From Chryseobacterium shigense (lineage in GTDB: Bacteria; Bacteroidota; Bacteroidia; Flavobacteriales; Weeksellaceae), in the NCBI RefSeq assembly GCF_900156575.1, contig NZ_FTNY01000006.1, forward strand, positions 186,001 to 250,000: DNA of 64,000 nucleotides, in the 5' to 3' direction. Below, piece after piece: positions 1-7,977 of this stretch. The position numbers were made by a program, and so were the translations under genes. The notes under the pieces are model-generated. The model had not been told where the DNA came from, ran no database searches, and saw only the letters and a program-made list of their open reading frames with translations. Positions within the stretch are counted from its first letter, which is position 1. Each line of letters starts with the position of its first letter.

Positions 1-398
1 TGAATAAGGAAAAATTGGAAGGATTTTATATGAAAAGTGAAGAACTGTTTTTAGAATACAAACCAGTTATCATTTTCGAAAACATAAAAGAGTTTTTTGA
101 TCAGATCAAGAATGAGGGAAAAACGGTAAATATTCTGAGTAATACAGGATTTATCAAAGGAAGGACAATGAGAAAGTTTCTGATTCAGGAAGAGCTGGAT
201 CAGTATATAGACTTCCATATTTATTCGGATGAGATCAATATTTCAAAACCGAATCCTCTTATTTTTCAGGAAGTGAAGAATAACCTTAAAGACCAGAATC
301 TTCCGATGCATCGTGTCCTGCATATTGGAGATAATCCGGTGGCAGACTATAAAGGTGCAAAAGATTTTGGTTTCAGTGCCCACTTACTTAAACACTAG
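1..398 (+). CDS. HAD-superfamily hydrolase, 3' part (Ter-locus type)
   Basis: The reading frame is open to the left window edge, so the N-terminus with the nucleophile aspartate (motif I, DxD) is missing. What remains shows HAD motif II (ILSNTG), the motif III lysine (SKPNP) and motif IV (HIGDNPVADYKGA), in the correct order and spacing. HAD proteins are phosphatases or phosphotransferases with a phospho-aspartate intermediate; the substrate cannot be told. The gene ends 5 bases before a Ter-type phosphoribosyltransferase and heads a same-strand run with TerD, TelA and TerC, so I infer a role in the Ter stress module. An ATG at position 30 could be mistaken for the start, but motif I must lie upstream of it. 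Confidence 0.85.
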   Translation, partial: NKEKLEGFYMKSEELFLEYKPVIIFENIKEFFDQIKNEGKTVNILSNTGFIKGRTMRKFLIQEELDQYIDFHIYSDEINISKPNPLIFQEVKNNLKDQNLPMHRVLHIGDNPVADYKGAKDFGFSAHLLKH

Positions 399-403
399 AT
401 TGT

Positions 404-1228
404 ATGAATAAAAGATACAGCTTACACCCCATTCATTCCGCGGATGAATTCACTTTTTCACCCGCAGAATACAGCTATTTCAAATATGGCGATAAGTCGT
501 ATGCTGAAAAATTTGCTAAAGAATTATTCAACGGATTTATATCAGAACACGCAGAGCTTTTAAACACAGAAAAAGAGATCGTCGTTCTTCCAAGTCCGTA
601 TATGGCCATTCCTACGGCTTCTAATTTTTTGTGTTTTTTCTTTAAAAAGCATCTGGATCTGTACCTGTTTCAGAAAGGGAGAAGATCCAGTATTATATCG
701 AAGATCAACCGTAATCATACCTATATCACGGATTATGGGAATCTTAATTTTGAAGACCGGAAAAATCTGATCGCCAATGATACTTATTATATCGATAAAG
801 ATTTTTTAAGAGGAAAACTTTGTATTTTTATAGACGATATAAAAATAACAGGGAGTCACGAACATACCGTGAACAGAATTTTGAACGAATATGAAGTTGA
901 GGCGGATTTTATGTTCCTCTACTATGCGGAACTGATGAACTTTGACCTTGATCCGAAAATTGAAAACTTCTTTAATTATTACGCGGTAAAAAATATCAAA
1001 CACGTTGCGGAAGTAATGATAAAGCCAAGTTTTGAATTTAACACAAGGATCGTGAAATATATTTTAGGACTGGATTCAAGTAATTTTGACTATCTTACGT
1101 CTAAAGTAAAAAAAGAGCAGATGGACCTGCTTCTGGAGCTGGCGATCAGCAACAATTATCATTTAATAAAAGAATACGAAAATAACATCAATACTTTAAC
1201 ACAAACGGAACTCTATTATGGCTATTAA
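404..1228 (+). CDS. Phosphoribosyltransferase-like protein of the Ter module
   Basis: 274 residues. A beta-strand followed by two aspartates and TG (FIDDIKITG, about residues 142-150) is the PRPP-binding loop of type I phosphoribosyltransferases. The segment LPSPYMAIPTAS (61-72) fits the upstream PPi-binding part of the fold. Phosphoribosyltransferases of this sort are known companions of tellurium-resistance genes, where they are thought to make or salvage a nucleotide-like product; the actual substrate is unknown. The 3' end overlaps the following TerD gene by 11 bases, which suggests translational coupling. The C-terminal 100 residues match no domain I recognise. Confidence 0.75.
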   Translation: MNKRYSLHPIHSADEFTFSPAEYSYFKYGDKSYAEKFAKELFNGFISEHAELLNTEKEIVVLPSPYMAIPTASNFLCFFFKKHLDLYLFQKGRRSSIISKINRNHTYITDYGNLNFEDRKNLIANDTYYIDKDFLRGKLCIFIDDIKITGSHEHTVNRILNEYEVEADFMFLYYAELMNFDLDPKIENFFNYYAVKNIKHVAEVMIKPSFEFNTRIVKYILGLDSSNFDYLTSKVKKEQMDLLLELAISNNYHLIKEYENNINTLTQTELYYGY

Positions 1229-1775
1229 CTTACAAAAAGGACAAAGAGAAAACATTAACGCACCTAAATTCACTGTAGGTTTAGGATGGGATATCAATAA
1301 TACTTCTACAGGAACAGGTTTCGACCTTGATGCTTCTTTATTCCTTTTGGGGGAAGACAAAAAATTGGTGTCAGACAATCACTTTATTTTCTATAATAAC
1401 CTGGAATCTCCGGACAAGTCTGTGATCCACACGGGGGACAATCTTACAGGAGAAGGGGCAGGAGATGATGAGCAGATCAAAATTGATCTTACAAAAATAG
1501 ATTCAGCGATTCAGGAAATTACCGTAGTGGTAACCATCCACGATGCTGATGCAAGAAAGCAGAACTTCGGACAGGTGAGAAATTCTTTCATCAGAATTTT
1601 CAATACAGATACCAATGAAGAAATCCTGAAATATGAACTGGACGAAGATTTCTCTATTGAAACGGCAGTAGAATTCGGAAGAATCTACAATAGAAACGGA
1701 GAATGGAAATTTGAAGCTGTTGGGGCAGGACAAAGAGACGGCCTTGACAAATTCGTATCAATTTATCAAAAATAA
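1218..1775 (+). CDS. terD: TerD family protein (first copy)
   Basis: 185 residues with the TerD/CABP fold pattern: N-terminal MAINLQKGQRENI, then FTVGLGWDINN, a DLDAS segment, and an acidic loop (TGEGAGDDEQIKIDL, about residues 76-90) typical of the calcium-binding site of this family. No signal peptide, so cytosolic. TerD proteins are Ca2+-binding parts of the Ter response to tellurite, oxidants and phage. The first 23 bases of the gene are identical to those of the second terD copy in the same run, so the two look like paralogues from an old duplication. The start is well supported because both copies begin with the same peptide. Confidence 0.92.
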   Translation: MAINLQKGQRENINAPKFTVGLGWDINNTSTGTGFDLDASLFLLGEDKKLVSDNHFIFYNNLESPDKSVIHTGDNLTGEGAGDDEQIKIDLTKIDSAIQEITVVVTIHDADARKQNFGQVRNSFIRIFNTDTNEEILKYELDEDFSIETAVEFGRIYNRNGEWKFEAVGAGQRDGLDKFVSIYQK

Positions 1776-1777
1776 TT

Positions 1778-2947
1778 ATGGACAACCAGGATAATCAACC
1801 AACAGATCCAATGGGATCCATTGAGCCTCTTAAAACATTTGAACCCACTCCGGTGGCTCCTCAAAGTCAGCCTGTACAAAATACGGCACCGGCAGTTCTT
1901 GTGGACAGAGAGGGGAACGTTAATCTGACTCAGTTGCAGGTAGAAGAGCGTAAGAAATATGAAGTTCTTGCCAATTCGATCGATGAGACCAATCCGGGTT
2001 CCATCGTCAATTATGGAGCAGAGCTTCAGAAAACGTTATCCAACCAGAGTGACAGCTTTTTAGGAAATGTAAGAAGATCCAACTCAGGAGAAGTAGGAGT
2101 GCTTATCAATGATCTATTGGTGGAACTTAACTATGTAGACGTTGAGGAACTTCAGCAGAATAAAGTGAAAAGCTTCCTGAGCAAGATTCCGTTCATGAAA
2201 AAGGTCATGACACAGGTGGAAAACTTGTTCACAAAATATGATAAGATCATCAATAATATCGAACAGATCGCTCATAAGGTAAATGCCGGAATCATTACTT
2301 CTACCAAAGATAATGCGGTTCTTCAGACTATTTTTGAGAGCAATGTGAATTCCATTAAAGCCATTGAAGAATTGGTGATTGCAGGAAATGTAAGAATGGA
2401 AAGAGCTGCAGGAGAATTAGCTCAAATGGAAGCTGATCCGCAGACGTACCAGGATTATCAGATTGCGGACAAAAGAGATTTTATCGCGAGATTAGACAGA
2501 AGAATGGCTGACCTTAAAGTGGTACGTATCATCATGATGCAGTCCCTTCCACAGATCAGGCTCGTACAGAATAACAACGTTTCTATCGCTGAAAAAGCAC
2601 AGACGATCCTTACCACCACACTTCCGGTTTGGAAAAACCAGCTTTCACTGGCAGTAGCGATGTACAGACAGCAGCAGAATATCGAGATCCAGCAGAAGGT
2701 ATCTTCTACTACGGAAGCCATTCTGAAGAAAAATGCAGAACGTCTGGGTCAGAATTCAGTGAATGTAGCCAGAGCGAACGAGCAGACGATCGTATCGGTA
2801 GAAACATTGAGAGAAACAACTTCAATGCTGATCAACACATTGAATGAAGTGAAGCAGATCCAAAAACAGGGTGCTGAAGGAAGAAGAAAACTGGATCAGG
2901 ATCTTCAGACACTGGAGCATGAATTAAAAGCTAACGTTAGAGGTTAA
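1778..2947 (+). CDS. telA: Toxic anion resistance protein TelA/KlaA family
   Basis: 389 residues, close to the usual family length. After a Pro/Gln-rich N-terminus (about 1-45) the protein is nearly all helix. It has the family stretches LSKIPFMKKV (129-138), a helical segment around GNVRMERAAGELAQME, and RIIMMQSLPQIRLVQ near residues 250-265. TelA proteins are cytosolic and linked to tellurite and other toxic-anion resistance; their biochemistry is unresolved. The start lies 2 bases after the terD stop, so the two are surely co-transcribed. In many genomes TelA sits directly beside TerD, as here. Confidence 0.9.
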   Translation: MDNQDNQPTDPMGSIEPLKTFEPTPVAPQSQPVQNTAPAVLVDREGNVNLTQLQVEERKKYEVLANSIDETNPGSIVNYGAELQKTLSNQSDSFLGNVRRSNSGEVGVLINDLLVELNYVDVEELQQNKVKSFLSKIPFMKKVMTQVENLFTKYDKIINNIEQIAHKVNAGIITSTKDNAVLQTIFESNVNSIKAIEELVIAGNVRMERAAGELAQMEADPQTYQDYQIADKRDFIARLDRRMADLKVVRIIMMQSLPQIRLVQNNNVSIAEKAQTILTTTLPVWKNQLSLAVAMYRQQQNIEIQQKVSSTTEAILKKNAERLGQNSVNVARANEQTIVSVETLRETTSMLINTLNEVKQIQKQGAEGRRKLDQDLQTLEHELKANVRG

Positions 2948-2963
2948 TTAACAGAATATCAAG

Positions 2964-3911
2964 GTGGGAGATGATGCGGCAGCCATAATGTCTCAGAGCA
3001 GAAGAAGATTAACAAAGCTTAAACTTCTTGCTAATTTTTTTGAACATATTGACATCATATCTATTTACATCAAAACGGATATCATCCACAATTTGTTTCA
3101 GGAAAATACCGCTCTGGACTACAATAAGCTGGAACTTTTCCACCTGCAGTATACCGATAGCCTCATAGAACTTCTCACCAAAATAAAGCGGCAGAAGGAA
3201 AATGATATGCTGGCTGTCATTAATGAAATTGACGTTAACAGTAAATATATAGAAGGTTTTCAAGAGAGGCGTGTGGATAGTTTTCAGACCGACCGGAAGA
3301 TGTACAGCGGTATATTTTCCCAACATCTGAAAATGCTTTACAAAGACCTTACCGAAGATATTTTTACGGCAGACTGGAACAATGTTCTGTATTTCCATAA
3401 AAAATACGGACAGGAATTTTACAGGACCAATGCAGATGAAGAGCAGTTGAAACCTAAGCCTTTTCCGGCCTATCAGTACAAAGATTATACGATAGAAAGG
3501 AAGCTTTTGGGAAGACTGAATATCCAGAGTTTTAAAGTACGCTTTGTCTGTGGTTATCTGATCGGAACCAATGAGTACGAGCTCTTTAAGATATTTCAGT
3601 CTGATGATCATTTTATTTTTGGCATTGATGATAAAAAACTCTATCTGTTTGACGGGGATCTTGAAAAATTGGATATTTCAGAGAACCAGTCTAACCAGAG
3701 TTCAATCATCAATCAGCTGAAAAGCAAAAATGAACTGCTGGAAAATTCCATCAACGAAAGGAAGCGAACGATTCCTGCAGAAGTGGAAAATGTGCTCAAA
3801 GATTATCTCAAAAACCTTGAGAATATAGATATTATGAGCAAAATATTTGACTTCGACGAAGAAACCAATATTCTGCGCGCAATGCTTAATTTAAATTTGA
3901 ATAATAATTAA
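2964..3911 (+). CDS. Unrecognised helical protein inside the Ter operon
   Basis: I do not recognise a family. The 315-residue product has no signal peptide or membrane segment and is rich in Lys, Glu, Asn and Leu, with long predicted helices at the N-terminus (about 10-100) and a coiled-coil-like stretch near residues 240-285. The frame can start at GTG 2964 or at ATG 2988 (8 codons later); neither has a strong ribosome binding site, so the start is open. It lies 16 bases after telA and 73 bases before the second terD on the same strand, so I infer it serves the Ter module, perhaps as a TelA or TerD partner. Confidence 0.7.
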   Translation: MGDDAAAIMSQSRRRLTKLKLLANFFEHIDIISIYIKTDIIHNLFQENTALDYNKLELFHLQYTDSLIELLTKIKRQKENDMLAVINEIDVNSKYIEGFQERRVDSFQTDRKMYSGIFSQHLKMLYKDLTEDIFTADWNNVLYFHKKYGQEFYRTNADEEQLKPKPFPAYQYKDYTIERKLLGRLNIQSFKVRFVCGYLIGTNEYELFKIFQSDDHFIFGIDDKKLYLFDGDLEKLDISENQSNQSSIINQLKSKNELLENSINERKRTIPAEVENVLKDYLKNLENIDIMSKIFDFDEETNILRAMLNLNLNNN

Positions 3912-3984
3912 TACGAAATTTGATTTGCAAATAGGTTCATAAGCCCATTTGCTAAAAATAAATAACAACAATAAACATAAAAAG

Positions 3985-4593
3985 ATGGCTATTAACTTAC
4001 AAAAAGGTCAAAGAATCAACCTGAAAAAGGAAAACGGTGCTGAGCTTACCCAAGCTTGTGTAGGAATCAACTGGGGAGCAATTGAGAAAAAAGGACTTTT
4101 CGGAACTAAAAAAGAAGCAGTAGACTTAGATGGAAGCTGTATCTTATTTGATTCAAACAAAACGCTTACGGAAGTGATCTATTTCGGAAACCTGAAATCA
4201 AGAAACGGTTCTGTAAAACACAGCGGTGATGACCTTACCGGAGATGTGAATGGAGATGACGGATTAGACAATGAAGTGATCACAGTAGATTTCAGCCAGC
4301 TGGAGCCTAACGTAGAACACGTTGCACTGGTACTGAACAGCTACCAGGGACAGGATTTCGGAACGATTCCTTTCGCTTCTATCCGTATCTATGAAGGAAC
4401 ACCTACCAATGTAAGAGAGGTTTTCGCTAAATATGATATCGCTAATGATGCTTCTTTCAAAGGACACGTTGCTATGGTAATGGGGGTTTTCTACAAGAGA
4501 AACGGAGAATGGAAATTCAACGCGATCGGAGATCCTACTTCAGACAGAAAACTGGAACAGACGATCCAAACGGTTCAGGCGAATTATTTATAA
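3985..4593 (+). CDS. terD: TerD family protein (second copy)
   Basis: 202 residues. The start at 3985 gives MAINLQKGQRINLKKENG, matching the other TerD; an earlier in-frame start at 3949 only adds an Asn/Lys-rich tail and is rejected. The acidic calcium-binding loop is present (DDLTGDVNGDDGLDNE, about residues 76-91), as are the family segments VGINWGAI and DLDGSCILFD. Cytosolic. It follows the unrecognised helical gene and precedes terC. The 175-base gap to terC holds no clear terminator, so terC may be read from the same transcript. Confidence 0.92.
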   Translation: MAINLQKGQRINLKKENGAELTQACVGINWGAIEKKGLFGTKKEAVDLDGSCILFDSNKTLTEVIYFGNLKSRNGSVKHSGDDLTGDVNGDDGLDNEVITVDFSQLEPNVEHVALVLNSYQGQDFGTIPFASIRIYEGTPTNVREVFAKYDIANDASFKGHVAMVMGVFYKRNGEWKFNAIGDPTSDRKLEQTIQTVQANYL

Positions 4594-4768
4594 TCAATAG
4601 ATCATCAGTAAGAAAGAGCTTTGGTTCATTCAAAAAAAATGAATAGTTTTACAGGCTTGAGCTAAAACTTATTGACCTTATTGATATCAAATAAAAAACA
4701 TTAAAAATTAGCAATATTTGTGCATCCAGTACATCTATTGCTTTTATCATATAATAACATAAACTGAA

Positions 4769-5809
4769 GTGGAACATCAAAGTATTTTAGAATTGCACCC
4801 GGGCTTGGTGTGGGGATTTGCGGTAACGGTCGTTATCATGCTGCTCCTGGATTTAGGAGTATTCAACAAAAAAAGCCATGAAGTATCATCCAAAGAAGCG
4901 ACCATCTGGTCTATCGTATGGATTTCACTATCCATGATATTCTCCGGAGTAGTCTATTGGGTTTTCAATACAGACGGGAGCCCTGAGAGCCACGCGGTGG
5001 CCGTAGAGAAATTTACGCAGTATCAGGCCGCTTACTGGATCGAAAAGGCCCTCTCTGTGGATAACTTATTTGTATTTATCCTTGTTTTCGGGTTCTTTAA
5101 AGTTCCGAAATACCTTCATCACAAAGTTCTTTTCTGGGGGATCATTGGAGCACTGATCTTCAGAGCGATATTTATCTTCGCAGGAGTAGGATTGATCAAC
5201 CTGACGTATCTTCCTGAAATGACTATTTTCGGAAAAGCAGTACAGATCAACGTGGTAATGGCCCTTTTCGGTCTGTTCCTTGTCTATGCCGGGATCAAAT
5301 CCTGGGGCGATGGTGGTGACGATGATGACGAAGATTACAGCAATACAGCCGGTGCAAGACTGATCAAAAGCTTCTGGAAAGTTTCCGATAATTATGATGG
5401 TGATAAATTCTTCACGATCCAAAACGGAATCAAGATGGCAACACCACTTTTAGTTGTGGTTGGGGTTATTGAATTTACCGACGTTCTTTTCGCGGTAGAC
5501 TCTATTCCAGCGATCTTTGCGATCTCCAATGACCCGTTCATCCTGTATACATCAAATATTTTCGCGATCTTGGGATTAAGATCTTTATATTTCCTGTTGG
5601 CGAATTTTATCCACATGTTCAGCAAGCTTCCTTACGGACTGGCGATTATCCTGTCATTTATCGGGGTAAAAATGCTGATCGCTCCTTGGATTCATATTCC
5701 GTCCCCGGTTTCATTGGGAATCGTAGGAGGAGTATTGGTACTTTCGGTTCTTGTATCTATTATTTTCCCTGAAAAAGAAGATGATGCAAAAGAAAAATCA
5801 GAAAAATAA
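4769..5809 (+). CDS. terC: TerC/Alx family integral membrane protein
   Basis: 346 residues with about nine hydrophobic segments. Family signatures are LLDLGVF near residue 30 (acidic residue in the first helix), the AYWIEKALSVDNLFVFILVFG segment, and EFTDVLFAVDSIPAIFAI near residues 230-247 with its conserved membrane-embedded acidic residues. The loop around residues 180-190 is very acidic (GDDDDED). TerC proteins sit in the inner membrane; the wider Alx/TerC family has been linked to manganese export, and TerC is thought to anchor Ter complexes. Translation most likely begins at GTG 4769, directly before the conserved N-terminus. It closes the Ter run and is followed by a strong terminator. 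Confidence 0.93.
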   Translation: MEHQSILELHPGLVWGFAVTVVIMLLLDLGVFNKKSHEVSSKEATIWSIVWISLSMIFSGVVYWVFNTDGSPESHAVAVEKFTQYQAAYWIEKALSVDNLFVFILVFGFFKVPKYLHHKVLFWGIIGALIFRAIFIFAGVGLINLTYLPEMTIFGKAVQINVVMALFGLFLVYAGIKSWGDGGDDDDEDYSNTAGARLIKSFWKVSDNYDGDKFFTIQNGIKMATPLLVVVGVIEFTDVLFAVDSIPAIFAISNDPFILYTSNIFAILGLRSLYFLLANFIHMFSKLPYGLAIILSFIGVKMLIAPWIHIPSPVSLGIVGGVLVLSVLVSIIFPEKEDDAKEKSEK

Positions 5810-5833
5810 GAATAGCAAAACCTGATCATATAG

Positions 5834-5865
5834 AAAGGCTTTACCATCTGTAAAGCCTTTTTTAT
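5834..5865 (+). terminator. Rho-independent terminator after terC
   Basis: Perfect 11-bp stem (AAAGGCTTTAC / GTAAAGCCTTT) with a 5-base loop, followed by a T-rich tail. It begins 25 bases after the terC stop and ends the Ter operon. Confidence 0.9.
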
Positions 5866-5891
5866 TTTAAAAATTAATTGAATCACCCAAA

Positions 5892-5926
5892 ATTCACATC
5901 TTGTAATTCACTATTGACCAATCACT
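5892..5926 (+). repeat. Degenerate heptamer array (ATTCACn type)
   Basis: Five consecutive 7-base units in one register: ATTCACA, TCTTGTA, ATTCACT, ATTGACC, AATCACT. The array runs into the stop codon of the minus-strand catalase-like gene. Similar 7-base arrays occur near 7139, 17689 and 34843. Confidence 0.6.
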
Positions 5927-6926
5927 TCACCCCGTGCAACAGCTGATTAATCTTTTTCCTGGTCTGCATAGAAACCTTATACGCTTCATCACGCAGTTTC
6001 TGTATCTTTCCTACAGGCTGGAAAAAAATCTTGCTTTCAAATGGATTGAATGATAACAACTCATTGCTGCAATTGCGCGGGTCCAGAAGATCGCCTTTAT
6101 TTATTCTCACTTCTCCAATCTTTAGATAAGGTGAATTTTTCCATTCCACATTCAGCTTATTGACGGGCTGGTCTTTCAGATCGTAACAAAACTGGATCAG
6201 AACATCTGCTGCATAGTCATGATCTTGCAGATAGTTTTTCACAGCTTCCTTCATCTTTGATTTTTTACCGAAGTTTTTATCTACAGATTGAGGAACCAGT
6301 TTTATTTTAATCATATACTCACCAAGACGGTAAGCTCCTACAGAATGATAATCAAAAGAAAGAATAAAATCATTCCTTTTGCTCAACAATTTAAAGATAT
6401 TTCTGGCGAATGAACGTGTGAAAACAGAAGGAACAACTTTTAAAGCCTGAGTTGCCAGTGAAAAAAAGCTACTCCATTTTTTAATGTAAAATCTGTTCAC
6501 TGCAGTAAACAGTTTCAGGAAATGAGAAACCGAATTCGTTGGAAAGAGAGGAAAATTAACGAGAGGAAAGTTTGCAATTAAACCGCCTTTTTCATCCCTT
6601 ACTTTTACTGCAAATCCATACGCTGGAATATCTTTTCCTTTGTTTTTAATTTTCAGATTCGCATTGGAAAGCCTTATCGTAAGGTCAAATTTTTCGCTGT
6701 CAAAGAATGGGAGAAGTTCGTCCGGAATATTTTTATCGATAAAAAATGTACCCTCTGCTGTGGCATAAGTTTTAGCATGAGCATTTCTGGTAGCGTAGTT
6801 GACATCACTTATCGAAGAGGACTGTTCTACAAAATCTGCAATCGTTTTTTTATTGATTTCCAGAAGTTCTCTTTCCTCTTCAGTAAGCTCATCAAATTTC
6901 CTATTATATTTTAGTGGTTGTGGCAT
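5922..6926 (-). CDS. Catalase-like heme protein (small catalase-related family)
   Basis: 334 residues, much shorter than classical catalases and without their C-terminal domains. The distal-histidine region reads RNAHAKTYATAEGTFF (about residues 48-63). It is followed by an FPLVNFPLFPTNSVSHF stretch (about 121-137) that fits the catalase core. The C-terminus has the SFNPFES...QPVGKIQKLRDEAY pattern typical of the y4iL/SrpA-like catalase-related group. These proteins bind heme and act on H2O2 or organic hydroperoxides; some are poor catalases. No signal peptide, so cytosolic. The gene stands alone, convergent with the Ter operon. Oxidative-stress function is inferred from the family, not from context. 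Confidence 0.75.
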   Translation of the reverse strand: MPQPLKYNRKFDELTEEERELLEINKKTIADFVEQSSSISDVNYATRNAHAKTYATAEGTFFIDKNIPDELLPFFDSEKFDLTIRLSNANLKIKNKGKDIPAYGFAVKVRDEKGGLIANFPLVNFPLFPTNSVSHFLKLFTAVNRFYIKKWSSFFSLATQALKVVPSVFTRSFARNIFKLLSKRNDFILSFDYHSVGAYRLGEYMIKIKLVPQSVDKNFGKKSKMKEAVKNYLQDHDYAADVLIQFCYDLKDQPVNKLNVEWKNSPYLKIGEVRINKGDLLDPRNCSNELLSFNPFESKIFFQPVGKIQKLRDEAYKVSMQTRKKINQLLHGVK

Positions 6927-7138
6927 TTAGTTTTTAAATTCAATTATAACGCCAAGTTTTGGAATCTGCGTTAACATAATATTAAAATTACTTGAATTTT
7001 GTAGCAGGTAATAGGGTTGGAAGGGAAAGTGTTGCTAATCTGTGGTTTAGCAAAAGTGATGGAAGAGGGGAACCGGAAGAGAGAAGTACTCCTGGTTTAT
7101 CCTTCAACCCAAAGGCTTTTAAATTTATTTTTTAATTA

Positions 7139-7215
7139 TACATTATACATTATACATTATACATTATACTCTTTAACCTATAACCCATAACTCATAATTC
7201 AAAACTCATAACTCC
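7139..7215 (+). repeat. Eleven-unit heptanucleotide array
   Basis: Eleven 7-base units in a single register: TACATTA four times (7139-7166), then TACTCTT, TAACCTA, TAACCCA, TAACTCA, TAATTCA, AAACTCA, TAACTCC. The unit drifts along the array but the period does not change. Confidence 0.75.
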
Positions 7216-7250
7216 CACCTTATCCTAAATTCCATTCTCTCCAAAACTCC

Positions 7251-7258
7251 TATCTTTG
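7251..7258 (+). promoter_or_regulatory. Bacteroidota -7 box before the FKBP gene
   Basis: TATCTTTG fits the TAnnTTTG consensus and lies 15 bases before the start codon. No good -33 TTTG partner is visible at the expected distance, so the call rests on one box. Confidence 0.5.
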
Positions 7259-7273
7259 TAAAAAATATCAACA

Positions 7274-7708
7274 ATGGGAGTAGCAGATATGTTATTTAAA
7301 AAGAAAAAAGAACAGGCAGAAAAAAACCTTAACGATGGTAAGGAATATATGATGGAATATGGTAAAAGAGAAAGTGTTGTACAATTGCCAAGCGGTTTAC
7401 AGTACGAGATCATTACTGAAGGCGATGGTGCACAGCCGGGACCTAAATCCACTGTAAAATGCCATTACCACGGAACTACTATTTCCGGAAAAGTATTCGA
7501 CAGCTCTGTAAAAAGAGGAACACCTGCTTCTTTCCCTTTAAACAAAGTGATTAAGGGATGGACAGAAGCGCTTCAGCTAATGTCTGTTGGAAGCAAATGG
7601 AGACTGATCCTTCCTCCGCATTTAGCCTATGGAGATCAGCAGATCAGCAAAGAAATAGGACCGAATTCTACACTGGTTTTCGAAGTAGAATTACTGGATA
7701 TTAAATAA
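7274..7708 (+). CDS. FKBP-type peptidyl-prolyl cis-trans isomerase, cytosolic
   Basis: 144 residues: a charged helical N-terminus (1-35, KKKKEQAEKN) and a complete FKBP domain (about 38-144). Typical FKBP stretches are visible: VKCHYHGTTISGKVFDSS, the GW of VIKGWTEAL, GSKWRLILPPHLAYGD, and the closing TLVFEVELLDI. It catalyses proline isomerisation during protein folding. No signal sequence, so it probably acts in the cytosol, unlike many FkpA-type lipoproteins. It is a single-gene unit with its own -7 box upstream and a strong terminator downstream. Confidence 0.93.
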   Translation: MGVADMLFKKKKEQAEKNLNDGKEYMMEYGKRESVVQLPSGLQYEIITEGDGAQPGPKSTVKCHYHGTTISGKVFDSSVKRGTPASFPLNKVIKGWTEALQLMSVGSKWRLILPPHLAYGDQQISKEIGPNSTLVFEVELLDIK

Positions 7709-7729
7709 TCCTGCTTAAAAATAGCTTAA

Positions 7730-7759
7730 AAATTTACCTGAATTCAGGTAAATTTTTTT
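7730..7759 (+). terminator. Rho-independent terminator after the FKBP gene
   Basis: Perfect 11-bp stem AAATTTACCTG / CAGGTAAATTT with loop AATT, followed by a run of T. It starts 22 bases after the stop codon. Confidence 0.88.
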
Positions 7760-7863
7760 ATTTGTACTATATTCGTATGGATCAATTTCAAAGAACAGGG
7801 AGTGTTATATTTTTTTAACGGATATGAAAGCCTGAAAAATATTATACAAAATAAGAAGATTTA

Positions 7864-7942
7864 AATTTTATCGAAGATAAAATTCTTGCGCCTTAAAGCA
7901 TTCGAATTTGTTTAAAATCCTTGCGTCCTTTGCGATGATCCA
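7864..7942 (+). repeat. Hairpin plus CTTGCG/TTTGCG repeat-like segment
   Basis: A perfect 9-bp hairpin (AATTTTATC, loop GAA, GATAAAATT, 7864-7884) is followed by CTTGCG and, 27 bases further on, TTAAAATCCTTGCGTCC with TTTGCG. The second part resembles TTAAAATC + TTTTGTGACTTTTGTG at 11563-11586, which suggests a dispersed intergenic repeat family. Confidence 0.4.
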
Positions 7943-7977
7943 ACCAGCACACCACACAAAGAGAAAATATAAACTGA

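Larger units (their letters stand above)
6927..7273. other. Gene-free stretch with heptamer array
   Basis: 347 bases between divergent genes. I find no convincing coding frame. The right half holds the 77-base heptamer array described separately and a -7 box for the FKBP gene; the left half shows nothing I can name. Confidence 0.6.

Noticed and set aside
3009..3611. 200-codon open frame on the minus strand
   Set aside because: It lies wholly inside the helical Ter-operon gene on the plus strand, has no start signal, and its hydrophobic mix looks like an antisense translation.
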